This document shows, one piece after another, positions 16,587 through 25,771 of a DNA stretch of 64,000 nucleotides. Position 1 is the first letter of the stretch. The number at the start of each line of letters is the position of its first letter. Source of the DNA: Mycolicibacterium sp. YH-1 (GTDB lineage Bacteria; Actinomycetota; Actinomycetes; Mycobacteriales; Mycobacteriaceae). A program made the translations under genes and the position numbers. The DNA lies in the NCBI RefSeq assembly GCF_022557175.1, contig NZ_CP092915.1, positions 1,674,001 through 1,738,000 on the forward strand, in the 5' to 3' direction. The notes beneath the pieces were generated by a model, which was given only the letters and a program-made list of their open reading frames with translations, was not told the DNA's origin and searched no databases.

Positions 16587-18323
16587 ATGGGTTTTCTGAA
16601 GCAGAACACGCCCGTGGTGGACTACGAGACCTGGAGCAAGGGCACCCGGGCCGAGAAGATCGTTCCGATGGCCAGGCACTGGGCCGAGGTCGGCTTCGGA
16701 ACGCCGGTCGTGCTGCACCTGTTCTACGTGGTGAAGATCCTGGCCTACGTCCTGGTGGCGTGGCTGATCGTGCTGACCACCAGCGGTATCGACGGCTTCA
16801 CCAACGTCGCCAACTGGTACGCCGAACCGATCGTCTTCCAGAAGGTCGTGTTCTACACGCTGCTGTTCGAGGTGGTCGGGCTGGGCTGCGGGTTCGGGCC
16901 GCTCAACAACCGGTTCTTCCCGCCCATGGGTTCGATGCTGTACTGGTTGCGGCCCAATACGATTCGGCTCCCACCCTGGCCAAACCGGGTGCCGTTCACC
17001 AGGGGCGACGCGCGTGGTCCTGTCGACGTGGTGCTCTACGCGGCCCTGTTGGTGGTCCTGGTTATCGCGCTCTTCTCCGATGGCACGGGCCCCATCCCCG
17101 AACTCGGCACCGAGATAGGCGTGCTCCCGGTGTGGCAGACCGCGACCATCCTGGGCATCCTGGCCGTGGCCGGTCTGCGCGACAAGGTGATCTTCCTGGC
17201 CGCACGCGGTGAGGTGTACGCCGCGCTGGCGGTGTGCTTCCTGTTCGGTGGCGCGGACATCATCATCGCGGCCAAGCTCGTCTGCCTGGTGATCTGGATC
17301 GGTGCCGCGACGTCCAAGCTCAACAAGCACTTCCCGTTCGTCATCTCCACGATGATGAGCAACAACCCGGTGTTCCGGCCGCCATGGATCAAGCGCAAGT
17401 TCTTCGAGCGCTTTCCCGATGACCTGCGGCCGGGCCGGCTGTCGCGCTTCGTGGCGCACTTCAGCACGGCCATCGAGGGTCTGGTCCCGTTGGTGCTGTT
17501 CTTCTCCCACGGTGGCTGGCCGACGGCGATCGCCGCGTTCGTCATGCTGTGCTTCCACTTCGGCATCCTGTCGTCGATCCCGATGGGGGTCCCGCTGGAG
17601 TGGAACGTGTTCATGATGTTCAGCGTGCTGGCGCTGTTCGTCGGGCACGCCGGGATCGGTCTTGGCGACCTACAGAGCCCGTGGCCGATCGTGCTGTTCG
17701 TCGTGGTCGCCGGCACGGTGGTGCTGGGGAACCTGTTCCCGCGCAAGGTCTCCTTCCTGCCCGGCATGCGCTACTACGCGGGCAACTGGGACACCACGCT
17801 GTGGTGCCTCAAGCCGTCAGCCGAACAGAAGATCGCCGACGGCATCGTGGCGATCGCGAGCATGCCCGCCGCGCAGATGGAGAAGTTCTACGGCAGCAGG
17901 GAGACGGCCGAGATGTACCAGTACATGGGGTACGCGTTCCGCGCCTTCAACACTCACGGCCGAGCGATGTTCACCCTGGCCCACCGGGCGATGGCGGGTC
18001 AGAACGAGGCCGACTACACGCTCACCGACGGCGAGCGGATCTGCAGCACGGCGATCGGCTGGAACTTTGGTGACGGGCACATGAGTAATGAGCAGCTGAT
18101 CGCCGCTTTGCAGAAGCGGTGCAACTTCGAGCCCGGCGAGGTGCGCGTGCTGATCTTGGACGCGCAACCGATTCACAAGCAGCAGCAGGAGTACCGCCTC
18201 GTCGACGCCGCGACGGGCGAGTTCGAACGCGGTATCGTCCGCGTCGCCGACATGGTGACTCGCCAACCGTGGGATGACACGGTGCCGGTGCAGGTGACCT
18301 GGACGCGAACGCCTACCGCATGA
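16587..18323 (+). CDS. DUF3556 multi-pass membrane protein
   Basis: 578 residues. The N-terminus (MGFLKQ, then RAEKIVPMARHWAEVGFG) and the GLGCGFGPLNNRFFPPMGS stretch are characteristic of the mycobacterial DUF3556 family. About eight to ten hydrophobic segments occupy the first 400 residues; the last 180 form a soluble cytoplasmic-type domain. Function unknown. The KstR-type operator over its promoter links it to sterol catabolism. The ATG has no Shine-Dalgarno sequence but a -10 at leaderless distance. The 3' end overlaps the convergent regulator gene by 11 bp. Confidence 0.8.
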   Translation: MGFLKQNTPVVDYETWSKGTRAEKIVPMARHWAEVGFGTPVVLHLFYVVKILAYVLVAWLIVLTTSGIDGFTNVANWYAEPIVFQKVVFYTLLFEVVGLGCGFGPLNNRFFPPMGSMLYWLRPNTIRLPPWPNRVPFTRGDARGPVDVVLYAALLVVLVIALFSDGTGPIPELGTEIGVLPVWQTATILGILAVAGLRDKVIFLAARGEVYAALAVCFLFGGADIIIAAKLVCLVIWIGAATSKLNKHFPFVISTMMSNNPVFRPPWIKRKFFERFPDDLRPGRLSRFVAHFSTAIEGLVPLVLFFSHGGWPTAIAAFVMLCFHFGILSSIPMGVPLEWNVFMMFSVLALFVGHAGIGLGDLQSPWPIVLFVVVAGTVVLGNLFPRKVSFLPGMRYYAGNWDTTLWCLKPSAEQKIADGIVAIASMPAAQMEKFYGSRETAEMYQYMGYAFRAFNTHGRAMFTLAHRAMAGQNEADYTLTDGERICSTAIGWNFGDGHMSNEQLIAALQKRCNFEPGEVRVLILDAQPIHKQQQEYRLVDAATGEFERGIVRVADMVTRQPWDDTVPVQVTWTRTPTA

Positions 18324-19110
18324 CGTCGCGGACCTTGACGTCCTCGAGTCCCTGCAACGACAGCTCTCGTGACACGTCAACGTGCTTGCGCCAATGCGCC
18401 TCGGCCGCGGCGCCGTCGCCCGAGCGCAACAACCGCAGCAGGCGCCCATAGGACCGCATCAGCTTGTCGTAATCCGCCTTCGACACCGGGCGGCCTTCCT
18501 TGAAGGCGAACTCGGTGTGGCGCACGGTGATCTCGTGCAGCATGCCCGCGATGATCGCGAGCGTGGTGTTGCCCGACAACTCCACCAGGCGACGATGAAA
18601 ATCGCCTGTTGTCTGGGCCAGTCGATCGGACTGCCAGCCGGCGGGGATGTGTTCGGCCACCATCATCTCGAGCTCGTCGAAAGCCTCCGGCGTACCGGTT
18701 TCGGCAAGCAGCCGCACGGCTAAGGGTTCGATGCCTGCCCGCGCCACCATGAGGTCGGCAATGGTGGCGCCCGACAACTCGAGCAGCAGACCCGCGGGCC
18801 GCGCGACGATCTCCGGCCCCGGCACCCGCACCCGGGCGCCGGTACGGGAACCGCGACGCACCTCGACCAGGCGCTCAGACTCCAGCACCCGGACCGCCTC
18901 ACGCAGGGTCGGTCGGCTGACGCCGAAGTGCGCCATCAGCTCGGCCTCATTGGGGAGGAAGTCGCCGTCGGTGAGCTGGCCGTCCACCACCATGCGGCGT
19001 AGCGTTCCGGCGACGAGTTCGGCAGTCTTCGGGGACCGGATCGGCGCGCCGCTGCGGTGCGCCGCATTGTCCGGTCCCATCATTGGTGCCAGCGGCGTGT
19101 TGGAAGCCAA
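18313..19110 (-). CDS. GntR/FadR-family transcriptional regulator
   Basis: 265 residues. N-terminal winged helix-turn-helix (about 27-95, with GVSRPTLREAVRVLE as recognition helix) and a C-terminal all-helical FCD ligand domain carrying the Asp/His metal-site pattern (DFHRRLVELSGN). Such regulators sense acyl-CoAs or organic acids. It starts at TTG 19110, chosen because AGGAG stands five bases upstream and no ATG is available. Divergent from the thiolase operon, which it most likely controls together with itself through the palindrome at 19231. Confidence 0.88.
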   Translation of the reverse strand: MASNTPLAPMMGPDNAAHRSGAPIRSPKTAELVAGTLRRMVVDGQLTDGDFLPNEAELMAHFGVSRPTLREAVRVLESERLVEVRRGSRTGARVRVPGPEIVARPAGLLLELSGATIADLMVARAGIEPLAVRLLAETGTPEAFDELEMMVAEHIPAGWQSDRLAQTTGDFHRRLVELSGNTTLAIIAGMLHEITVRHTEFAFKEGRPVSKADYDKLMRSYGRLLRLLRSGDGAAAEAHWRKHVDVSRELSLQGLEDVKVRDVMR

Positions 19111-19230
19111 TGGTTCTCCTGTGTCCCGCCGCGCGGAGCGCGCGGCCAGCTAGTCAACTCAGTAAAACATGTGTGGGCCCTTGTCCCTGCATGGAAGATC
19201 TAGCTGAACCACGCCAATACCCCTACCAAC

Positions 19231-19257
19231 CAGTAGGTTGACCTAGTAAACCTACTG
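19231..19257. promoter_or_regulatory. operator-like inverted repeat between FadR-type regulator and thiolase operon
   Basis: CAGTAGGTT (19231-19239), nine-base spacer, AACCTACTG (19249-19257): a perfect 9-bp inverted repeat. A TTGACC -35-like hexamer (19238-19243) reading toward the thiolase lies inside it, so a bound regulator would cover the promoter. Confidence 0.65.
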
Positions 19258-19326
19258 ATCTACCTTCGGTGATGACCGGATCGGGTGCGCTCCCACGCCG
19301 CCACCACCCTTCGAAGGAGAAGTTCC

Positions 19327-20472
19327 ATGGCTGAAGCCGTCATCGTCGAGGCCGTAAGGTCGCCAGTCGGAAAGCGCAACGGAGCGCTGTCGGGCGTCCA
19401 CCCCGGCGAGCTGTCCGCCCAGGTCCTCAACGGTCTGGTCCAGCGCGCCGGCATCGACCCCGCCCTTGTCGACGACGTCATCTGGGGCTGCGTCATGCAG
19501 GCCGGTGAGCAGGCACTCGACATTGCCCGTACCGCGGTGCTCGCCGCCGGCTGGCCTGAATCCGTGCCCGGTGTCACCGTCGACCGCCAGTGTGGTTCGA
19601 GTCAGCAGTCGGTGCACTTCGCCGCGGCCGGTGTCGTCGCGGGTCATTATGATGTCGTTGTCGCCGGTGGTGTGGAGTCGATGTCCCGCACTCCGATGGG
19701 CGCGTCGCTGGCCAGCGGTGGGCATCCGTACCCCGATGCCTTCCGCGCCCGCTACTCGCAAACTCCGAACCAGGGCACCGGCGCCGAGATGATCGCGCAG
19801 CAGTGGGGTCTCAGCCGTACCGAGTTGGACCAGTTCTCGCTCGACTCCCATGAGAAGGCAGCTGCCGCACAGGATTCCGGCGCCTTCGACGATCAGATCG
19901 TGGCCATCAAGGACCAGGACGGAAATCCTGTCCTCCAAGACGGGGGCATCCGTCGCGGTGGCACCATCGAGTCCATGGCTGGCATCAAGCCCGCCTTCAA
20001 GGAAGACGGTGTGATCCACGCGGGTAACAGCTCGCAGATCTCAGACGGCTCGGCGGCACTGCTGTTCATGTCGGCGGAGAAGGCGAAGTCGTTGGGGCTC
20101 AAGCCACTCGCCAAGGTGCACACCGCGGTGCTTGCCGGTGCGGATCCGGTGATCATGCTGACCGCGCCGATCCCGGCGACGCAGAAGGCGATCAAGCGCT
20201 CCGGTCTGTCGCTCGACGACATCGGTGTGTTCGAGGTCAACGAGGCGTTCGCGCCGGTGCCGCTGGCCTGGCTCAAGGACATCGGTGCCGATGAGAAGAA
20301 GCTGAACCCGAACGGCGGCGCGATCGCCCTGGGCCACCCGCTCGGCGGATCCGGTGCCCGCATCATGACCACGATGCTCTACCACATGCGGGACAAGGGA
20401 ATTCAGTACGGCTTGCAGACCATGTGTGAGGGTGGCGGCCAGGCCAACGCGACGATCCTCGAGCTGCTGTGA
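19327..20472 (+). CDS. fadA: acetyl-CoA acyltransferase (thiolase)
   Basis: 381 residues from ATG 19327 with AAGGAG upstream (19314-19319). Catalyses the last, thiolytic step of beta-oxidation. The nucleophilic Cys89 is in RQCGSSQQS, and the C-terminal signatures GHPLGGSGAR (His) and MCEGGGQAN (second Cys) are complete, as is NEAFA. First gene of a compact beta-oxidation operon: the next gene overlaps by four bases. Which numbered FadA it represents cannot be decided here. Confidence 0.93.
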   Translation: MAEAVIVEAVRSPVGKRNGALSGVHPGELSAQVLNGLVQRAGIDPALVDDVIWGCVMQAGEQALDIARTAVLAAGWPESVPGVTVDRQCGSSQQSVHFAAAGVVAGHYDVVVAGGVESMSRTPMGASLASGGHPYPDAFRARYSQTPNQGTGAEMIAQQWGLSRTELDQFSLDSHEKAAAAQDSGAFDDQIVAIKDQDGNPVLQDGGIRRGGTIESMAGIKPAFKEDGVIHAGNSSQISDGSAALLFMSAEKAKSLGLKPLAKVHTAVLAGADPVIMLTAPIPATQKAIKRSGLSLDDIGVFEVNEAFAPVPLAWLKDIGADEKKLNPNGGAIALGHPLGGSGARIMTTMLYHMRDKGIQYGLQTMCEGGGQANATILELL

Positions 20473-21272
20473 CCGAGACTCAGCAGGAGGCCCCGGCCGC
20501 TCTCACCGAGCGGCGGGGCAACATCCTGATCATCACCATCAACCGTCCCGACGCCCGCAACGCCATCAACGCCGCGGTGAGCACCGCCGTCGGTGATGCA
20601 CTGGCGGCAGCCCAGGCGGATCCGGACGTGCGGGTTGTCGTCCTGACCGGCGCGGGAGACAAGTCGTTCTGCGCAGGCGCCGATCTCAAGGCGATCTCGC
20701 GGGGCGAGAACCTCTTTCACCCCGAGCATCCGGAGTACGGCTTCGCGGGTTACGTCAGTCATTTCATCGACAAGCCGACGATCGCGGCCGTCAACGGCAC
20801 CGCGCTCGGCGGCGGCACCGAGCTGGCGCTGGCCAGCGATCTGGTGGTCGCCGAGGAGCGGGCGAAGTTCGGCCTGCCCGAGGTCAAGCGGGGGCTCATC
20901 GCCGCTGCGGGTGGCGTGTTCCGCATCGTCGACCAGTTGCCGCGCAAGGTGGGCCTCGAAATGATTCTCACCGGTGAGCCGCTCAGCTCGGCCGACGCGT
21001 TGAGGTGGGGTCTGATCAATCAGGTGGTGCCCGACGGCACGGTGGTCGACGCCGCGGTGGCGCTGGCCGAGCGCATCGCGAGCAACGCACCGCTGGCAGT
21101 GCAGGCCAGCAAGCGGGTGGCCCACGGCGTCGATGACGGTGTCATCACCGGCGACAAGGCCGGCTGGGACCGCACCATGCGAGAGATGAAGGTCGTGTTC
21201 CGCTCCGAGGACGCCATGGAGGGGCCGCTGGCCTTCGCGCAGAAGCGTCAGCCGGTCTGGAAAGCCAAGTAA
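20469..21272 (+). CDS. echA: enoyl-CoA hydratase (crotonase family)
   Basis: 267 residues from GTG 20469, overlapping the thiolase stop (GTGA). Hydrates trans-2-enoyl-CoA. The oxyanion segment FCAGADLKA and both catalytic glutamates are present, in GGGTELALASD and in LPEVKRG. It follows the thiolase and precedes an acyl-CoA dehydrogenase, so three of the four beta-oxidation steps are encoded together; a hydroxyacyl-CoA dehydrogenase is missing from this operon. Confidence 0.92.
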   Translation: MTETQQEAPAALTERRGNILIITINRPDARNAINAAVSTAVGDALAAAQADPDVRVVVLTGAGDKSFCAGADLKAISRGENLFHPEHPEYGFAGYVSHFIDKPTIAAVNGTALGGGTELALASDLVVAEERAKFGLPEVKRGLIAAAGGVFRIVDQLPRKVGLEMILTGEPLSSADALRWGLINQVVPDGTVVDAAVALAERIASNAPLAVQASKRVAHGVDDGVITGDKAGWDRTMREMKVVFRSEDAMEGPLAFAQKRQPVWKAK

Positions 21273-21289
21273 GCGAGAGGAAGACGAGA

Positions 21290-22435
21290 ATGATGAAGAG
21301 ACTGGTCTTCGAAGAGGAACACGAGCAGCTGCGGGAGACCGCACGCCAGTTCCTGGAGAAGGAGTGCGCACCCAACGTCGAGAAGTGGGAGAGCGAGCGC
21401 CTCGTCGACCGCGAATCCTACGTCGCGGCAGGCAAGTACGGCCTGATCGGCTTCAACCTGCCGGAGAAGTTCGGTGGCGGCGGATCCGACGACTTCCGGT
21501 TCAACGCCGTGATCGTCGAGGAGTTCGCCAAGTTCGGTGCCGCCACACCGGGACTGAGCCTGCAGAACGACATCGTCGGGCCCTACTTCGTGAACCTGGC
21601 CAATGACGAGCAGCAGGCACGGTGGTTGCCCGGCTACATCACCGGTGAGCTGATCGGAGCGGTCGCGATGACCGAGCCGGGCGCAGGCAGCGATCTGGCG
21701 GGCATCAAGACCTCGGCTGTGCGCGACGGTGACGACTGGATCCTCAACGGGTCCAAGACGTTCATCTCCGCGGGTATCAACTCCGACCTGGTGGTCGTGG
21801 TGGCCCGCACCGATCCCGAGGCCGGCCACAAGGGCTTCTCACTGCTGGTCGTCGAGCGCGGTATGGAAGGTTTCACCCGCGGCCGCAAGCTCGACAAGAT
21901 GGGTCTGCACGCCGCCGACACCGCCGAGCTGCACTTCGAGAACGTGCGCGTGCCGAACGCCAACCTGCTTGGCGAGGAGGGCAGGGGTTTCTACCACCTG
22001 ATGACCAACCTCCCGTCCGAGCGGCTCTCCATCGCGATCGCCGCGATCGCCGGCGCCCGCGCGACATTCGCCGAGACGCTGCAGTACGTCAAGGACCGCA
22101 AGGCGTTCGGACAGCCGATCGGCAGCTTCCAGCACAACCGGTTCGTGATGGCCGAGTTGGACACTGAACTGGAGATCGGCGAGCAGTACATCGACCGGTG
22201 CCTGCGCGCCGCCGTTGACGGCGATCTGACGGCCGTGCAGGCGTCCAAGGCCAAGTGGTGGTGCACCGAGCTCAACAAGCGCGTCGTCGACGCCTGCGTG
22301 CAGCTGCACGGTGGCTACGGCTACATGAACGAGTACAAGGTGGCCCGCGACTACGTCGACGTCCGCATCCAGACGATCTTCGGCGGCACCACCGAGATCA
22401 TGAAGGAGATCATCGGCAAGGACTTGGGGCTCTAG
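21290..22435 (+). CDS. fadE: acyl-CoA dehydrogenase, LCAD-like
   Basis: 381 residues, FAD-dependent. The flavin/substrate loop MTEPGAGSDLAG and the C-terminal QLHGGYGYMNEY are intact. The usual catalytic Glu near the C-terminus is replaced by Gly (IFGGTTEI), but LPSERLSIAI has Glu where long-chain and isovaleryl-CoA dehydrogenases place their base; the whole C-terminal half resembles mammalian LCAD. It should act on long or branched acyl-CoAs. An AGAGGAAGA stretch precedes the ATG. Last gene of the operon, followed by a strong terminator. Confidence 0.92.
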   Translation: MMKRLVFEEEHEQLRETARQFLEKECAPNVEKWESERLVDRESYVAAGKYGLIGFNLPEKFGGGGSDDFRFNAVIVEEFAKFGAATPGLSLQNDIVGPYFVNLANDEQQARWLPGYITGELIGAVAMTEPGAGSDLAGIKTSAVRDGDDWILNGSKTFISAGINSDLVVVVARTDPEAGHKGFSLLVVERGMEGFTRGRKLDKMGLHAADTAELHFENVRVPNANLLGEEGRGFYHLMTNLPSERLSIAIAAIAGARATFAETLQYVKDRKAFGQPIGSFQHNRFVMAELDTELEIGEQYIDRCLRAAVDGDLTAVQASKAKWWCTELNKRVVDACVQLHGGYGYMNEYKVARDYVDVRIQTIFGGTTEIMKEIIGKDLGL

Positions 22436-22454
22436 AGCGCCCCGCAGACGAAGA

Positions 22455-22487
22455 AGAGCGGCTCGGGACGCTGTCCCGAGCCGCTCT
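22455..22487. terminator. strong bidirectional terminator
   Basis: A perfect 15-bp stem (AGAGCGGCTCGGGAC pairing with its complement, 3-base GCT loop) lies between the convergent dehydrogenase and fasciclin genes. A/T residues on either flank extend the pairing and give short U tracts in either direction. Confidence 0.85.
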
Positions 22488-22508
22488 TTCGTCGCGTGTG
22501 GTGTTGGC

Positions 22509-23240
22509 TCAGCCCTCGGCCGGGGCCTCCGCAGCAGGCTGCGGAGCGGGCTCGGTGGTGGCCGTCGCGCTCGTCGTCGCGGTGCTCGACGTCGCCGTCG
22601 GGGTGATGGCCTCCGGCGGTGTGCCCGGATCGAGCACGGTGTCGATGATGTAGATCCGGGCGTTGCTGGCCTGGATGCCGCCGCAGATCACCTTGGCGGT
22701 GTCGTTGACCTTGATGTCGCCGTCCTTGCCGGTGACCTTGATCTCGGCACCCTGCTGGGTGGGCCGCTGCCCCTTGACCTCGGCGGGGCCGAGGAGGCCG
22801 AGGAACACGTGGTAGTAGTCCAGCGACGTCAGCGCGGCCGGATCGGCCTTCAGCGCGTCGAGCTGTCCGGGCTCGAGCTTCTCGAATGCCGCGTTGTTCG
22901 GCGCGAACACGACATACGGACCGTTCTCGAGCACGGGAACGATGTTCACCTCGGGGTTCAGACCACCGGAGATCGCGGACGTGAAAGTGCTCAGCGACGG
23001 GATCTTGGCGAGCGCCTGACCGACGGGCAGAACGTCCAGCTGCGCCAGGCTGGTGCCTGCGGTGGACAGCTCCTTGCGCAGCGGGTCGCAGTCACCCTGC
23101 GGGTCCGGCGGCGGCTTGACCGCAACGGGCTCCGTGGGCGGCGGGTCGGCCTGGGCGGTGACTGCCAGTGGCAGTGAGATGGCCAGTGCGGCGATCGCGG
23201 CGGAAAGCCCCACGACCTTGCTGCTACGAGACTTCAACAT
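22509..23240 (-). CDS. secreted fasciclin-domain protein
   Basis: 243 residues. A signal peptide (about 1-31, cut near AQADP) is followed by a Pro-rich stretch and one fasciclin (FAS1) domain (about 70-205) with the H1 box YVVFAPNNAAFEKL and the H2-like IYIIDTVLDPGTPP. The C-terminal 35 residues are Ala/Thr/Pro low complexity. The family includes MPT70/MPT83, implicated in adhesion. No lipobox Cys is seen, so it is probably released or wall-associated. A 12-bp palindrome lies just upstream. Confidence 0.88.
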   Translation of the reverse strand: MLKSRSSKVVGLSAAIAALAISLPLAVTAQADPPPTEPVAVKPPPDPQGDCDPLRKELSTAGTSLAQLDVLPVGQALAKIPSLSTFTSAISGGLNPEVNIVPVLENGPYVVFAPNNAAFEKLEPGQLDALKADPAALTSLDYYHVFLGLLGPAEVKGQRPTQQGAEIKVTGKDGDIKVNDTAKVICGGIQASNARIYIIDTVLDPGTPPEAITPTATSSTATTSATATTEPAPQPAAEAPAEG

Positions 23241-23256
23241 AGATTCCTCAGCTCAT

Positions 23257-23268
23257 ACGACGCGTCGT
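23257..23268. promoter_or_regulatory. 12-bp perfect palindrome upstream of the fasciclin gene
   Basis: ACGACGCGTCGT, 17 bp before the start codon. Position fits an operator near the transcription start or in the 5' leader. No regulator can be assigned. Confidence 0.4.
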
Positions 23269-23375
23269 CTTACTCGGAAATTGGGCGGAAATGCATCCCC
23301 CGACGCGGGCGCCCCCGAAAATGGTATGTGGAGAACGCTGTGACACGCCAAATCGCAGTGACGTGGGCCACAGCG

Positions 23376-24677
23376 TCAGGCACCGGTTTCCGCAGTGTTG
23401 ACCGGCGCTCTGCGCACCTGCCAACACAGTAGCGACGCGACGGCGCACAGGCCTGCGGCGAGGTAGAAGGCAAGGTCGTAGTCGCCCCGCAGATCGCGCA
23501 GCCAACCAGCCCCCGCCGCCGCGGCGGCGGCGCCGATCTGGTGGGAGGCGAAAACCCAACCGAAGACCACGGGTGCACGGGTGCCGAAGTAGTTCCGGCA
23601 CAGAACGATGGTCGGCGGGACCGTGGCGACCCAGTCCAAGCCGTAGAAGATGATGAAAACCCACGTGCCCGGGTTGGCATGCGGAGACAGCAGCGACGGC
23701 AGTAGCAGCAGTGACACGCCGCGGCCCGCGTAGTACACGACGAGGAGAAGTCGAGGGTCGACGCGGTCGGTGAGCCAACCGGAGAACACCGTGCCCGCGA
23801 CGTCGAGGATGCCGATCGTGGCCAGCAGGCCCGCGGCGAGCGTCGTCGGCATGCCGTGGTCGTTGGCGGCCGGAATGAAGTGCGTGCCGATGAGCCCGTT
23901 CGTGGTCATGCCGCAGATCGCGAAGCTCGCGGCGAGCAGCCAGAACGCGGGCACCCGTACGCCGATGAGCAGCCCGTCGAATGCGGCGCGGAAGCTCCCT
24001 GTCTGGAGCCTCGCGGGGGGTGACGACTCGGGAGCCGATGATGCCGATCCGCCATAGGCCGTGACGCCCTTGTCGGCCGGGTAGTTGCGGATGAACACCA
24101 GCACGAGCGGCACGACGGCGAGCGCGGCGGCGGCCACGATCAGCGATGCCCAACGCCAGCCGTGCCGGACGGTCACCTCGGCGACGACGGGAAGGAAGAT
24201 CAGCTGGCCCGTCGCGCTGGCGGCCGTGAGCACACCGGTCACCAGCCCGCGCCGCTGTTCGAACCAGCGGGTGGCGATCGTCGCCACGAAGCCCATCGAT
24301 ATCGACCCGGTGCCGATACCGACGAGCACACCCCAGAACAGCACCAGCTGCCAGCTCGCCGTCATCGTGACCGAGAGCGCCGATCCTGCCGCGATGAGGG
24401 TGAGGGCCACGGTCAACACCGGCCTGATCCCGAATCGGTCCATCAGGGCGGCGGCGAACGGCGCGGTGACGCCGAACAGCGTCATGTTGACCGACATCGC
24501 CAGGCCGACGGTGCCGTGGGACCAGCCGAACTCGTCGTGCAGCGGGTTCATCATCACGCCGGGGATGGACCGGAATCCCGCCGCACCCAGAATCGCGATG
24601 AAGCTGACACCTGCCACCACCCACGCCCAGTGGATACGAGGGCGCCGGCTCGTGGCGGCGGGCGAGTCGACCGTCAT
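23376..24677 (-). CDS. MFS transporter
   Basis: 433 residues from ATG 24677. Twelve hydrophobic segments, with the family loop motif after helix 2 (ALMDRFGIRPVL) and its repeat in the second half (WLTDRVDPRLLL). It resembles the monocarboxylate/oxalate-formate type of MFS permeases. Longer starts at 24719 or 24731 would run across the divergent regulator's start region and add a non-family tail, so 24677 is preferred. Divergent from and probably controlled by the GlxA-type regulator. Confidence 0.82.
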   Translation of the reverse strand: MTVDSPAATSRRPRIHWAWVVAGVSFIAILGAAGFRSIPGVMMNPLHDEFGWSHGTVGLAMSVNMTLFGVTAPFAAALMDRFGIRPVLTVALTLIAAGSALSVTMTASWQLVLFWGVLVGIGTGSISMGFVATIATRWFEQRRGLVTGVLTAASATGQLIFLPVVAEVTVRHGWRWASLIVAAAALAVVPLVLVFIRNYPADKGVTAYGGSASSAPESSPPARLQTGSFRAAFDGLLIGVRVPAFWLLAASFAICGMTTNGLIGTHFIPAANDHGMPTTLAAGLLATIGILDVAGTVFSGWLTDRVDPRLLLVVYYAGRGVSLLLLPSLLSPHANPGTWVFIIFYGLDWVATVPPTIVLCRNYFGTRAPVVFGWVFASHQIGAAAAAAGAGWLRDLRGDYDLAFYLAAGLCAVASLLCWQVRRAPVNTAETGA

Positions 24678-24713
24678 CGGACAACTGTCGCCCAGCGGGC
24701 GGCGGCGCGACAG

Positions 24714-24748
24714 TGGCATGAATGACACCAATCGTCAAAAACATGCCA
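24714..24748. promoter_or_regulatory. inverted repeat between MFS and GlxA-type regulator
   Basis: TGGCATG (24714-24720) and CATGCCA (24742-24748) form a perfect 7-bp inverted repeat spaced by 21 bp, ending three bases before the regulator start. A plausible operator shared by both divergent genes. Confidence 0.45.
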
Positions 24749-24750
24749 AG

Positions 24751-25716
24751 ATGGCAGACGTGCACCGCGTCGCCGTCCTGCTCCTGCCGCCGGTCGTCGC
24801 CTTCGACGCGACGATCCCGCCGACGCTGTTCGGCGCCGCCACGGACGAGGACGGCACCCCGCTCTACGACGTGGTGGTCTGCGGTCTGACGACCGAGCGC
24901 GTACCCGGCGCCAACGGTTTCGACGTCGTGCCGACGGCGGGGGCCGAGGCGTTGGCGACCGCCGACACCGTCATCGTGCCCGGCACCCGCTATCGGCCCG
25001 CCCGTGAAGACGGTGTGCTCGCACCGGACGCGCGTGCCGCGTTCGACGCGATCCGACCGGGCACGCGGATGGTGTCGATCTGCACCGGTGCGTTCGTCCT
25101 GGCGGCGGCGGGCGTCCTCGACGGGCGGCCGGCCACGACGCACTGGAAGTTCGCCGACGCGCTGAGGCGTCTACATCCGCGGGTGAACGTCGACGAGGAC
25201 GTGTTGTTCGTCGACGACGGTGATGTGCTGACCTCGGCCGGGCTGGCCGCTGGAATCGACTTGTGCCTGCACCTCATTCGCTCGGATCACGGCTCCCGGG
25301 TCGCCAACGACGTGGCGCGCTACTGCGTCGTGCCGCCGTGGCGCGCGGGCGGTCAGGCCCAGTTCATCGACCGGCACCTGCAGGTTGACGACGGTGCGTC
25401 CACCGCGGCGACGCGGGAATGGGCGCTGCGACACCTCGACGAGGTACTGACCGTCGACCGGCTGGCGCGACACGCGCACATGAGTCCGCGCACGTTCAAT
25501 CGCCGCTTCCGCGAGGAGACCGGCCAGGCACCCGGCACGTGGATCCGGAACCGCCGCGTGGACCGCGCCCGTGAACTCCTGGAGTCCCGCGATCTGCCCG
25601 TTGACGAGGTCGCCCGCCTCTCCGGCCTGGGATCGGGCGGAAACCTGCGACACCATCTGCGCCGCGGTATCGGCATGTCGCCGTCGAGTTACCGCAAGGT
25701 CTATCAGGGCGCGTGA
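24751..25716 (+). CDS. GlxA-family regulator (DJ-1/PfpI domain plus AraC DNA-binding domain)
   Basis: 321 residues from ATG 24751. N-terminal DJ-1/PfpI-like domain (about 5-190) with the nucleophile-elbow Cys111 in SICTGAF, and a C-terminal AraC double helix-turn-helix (about 225-315; HAHMSPRTFNRRFREETGQ and the GSGGNLRHHLRRGIGMSP helix). Such proteins activate catabolic genes in response to small metabolites. An alternative ATG at 24718 is in frame. Divergent to an MFS permease. Confidence 0.88.
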   Translation: MADVHRVAVLLLPPVVAFDATIPPTLFGAATDEDGTPLYDVVVCGLTTERVPGANGFDVVPTAGAEALATADTVIVPGTRYRPAREDGVLAPDARAAFDAIRPGTRMVSICTGAFVLAAAGVLDGRPATTHWKFADALRRLHPRVNVDEDVLFVDDGDVLTSAGLAAGIDLCLHLIRSDHGSRVANDVARYCVVPPWRAGGQAQFIDRHLQVDDGASTAATREWALRHLDEVLTVDRLARHAHMSPRTFNRRFREETGQAPGTWIRNRRVDRARELLESRDLPVDEVARLSGLGSGGNLRHHLRRGIGMSPSSYRKVYQGA

Positions 25717-25771
25717 CCCGGGTGCGGGGCACGTGACCGACGAACGAGAGCCCCTGCCTACGATTCTCCGC

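Noticed and set aside
23248..25143. 631-codon leftward frame across the MFS and GlxA genes
   Set aside because: Arg/Pro-rich, no domain, spans a divergent promoter and both real genes.
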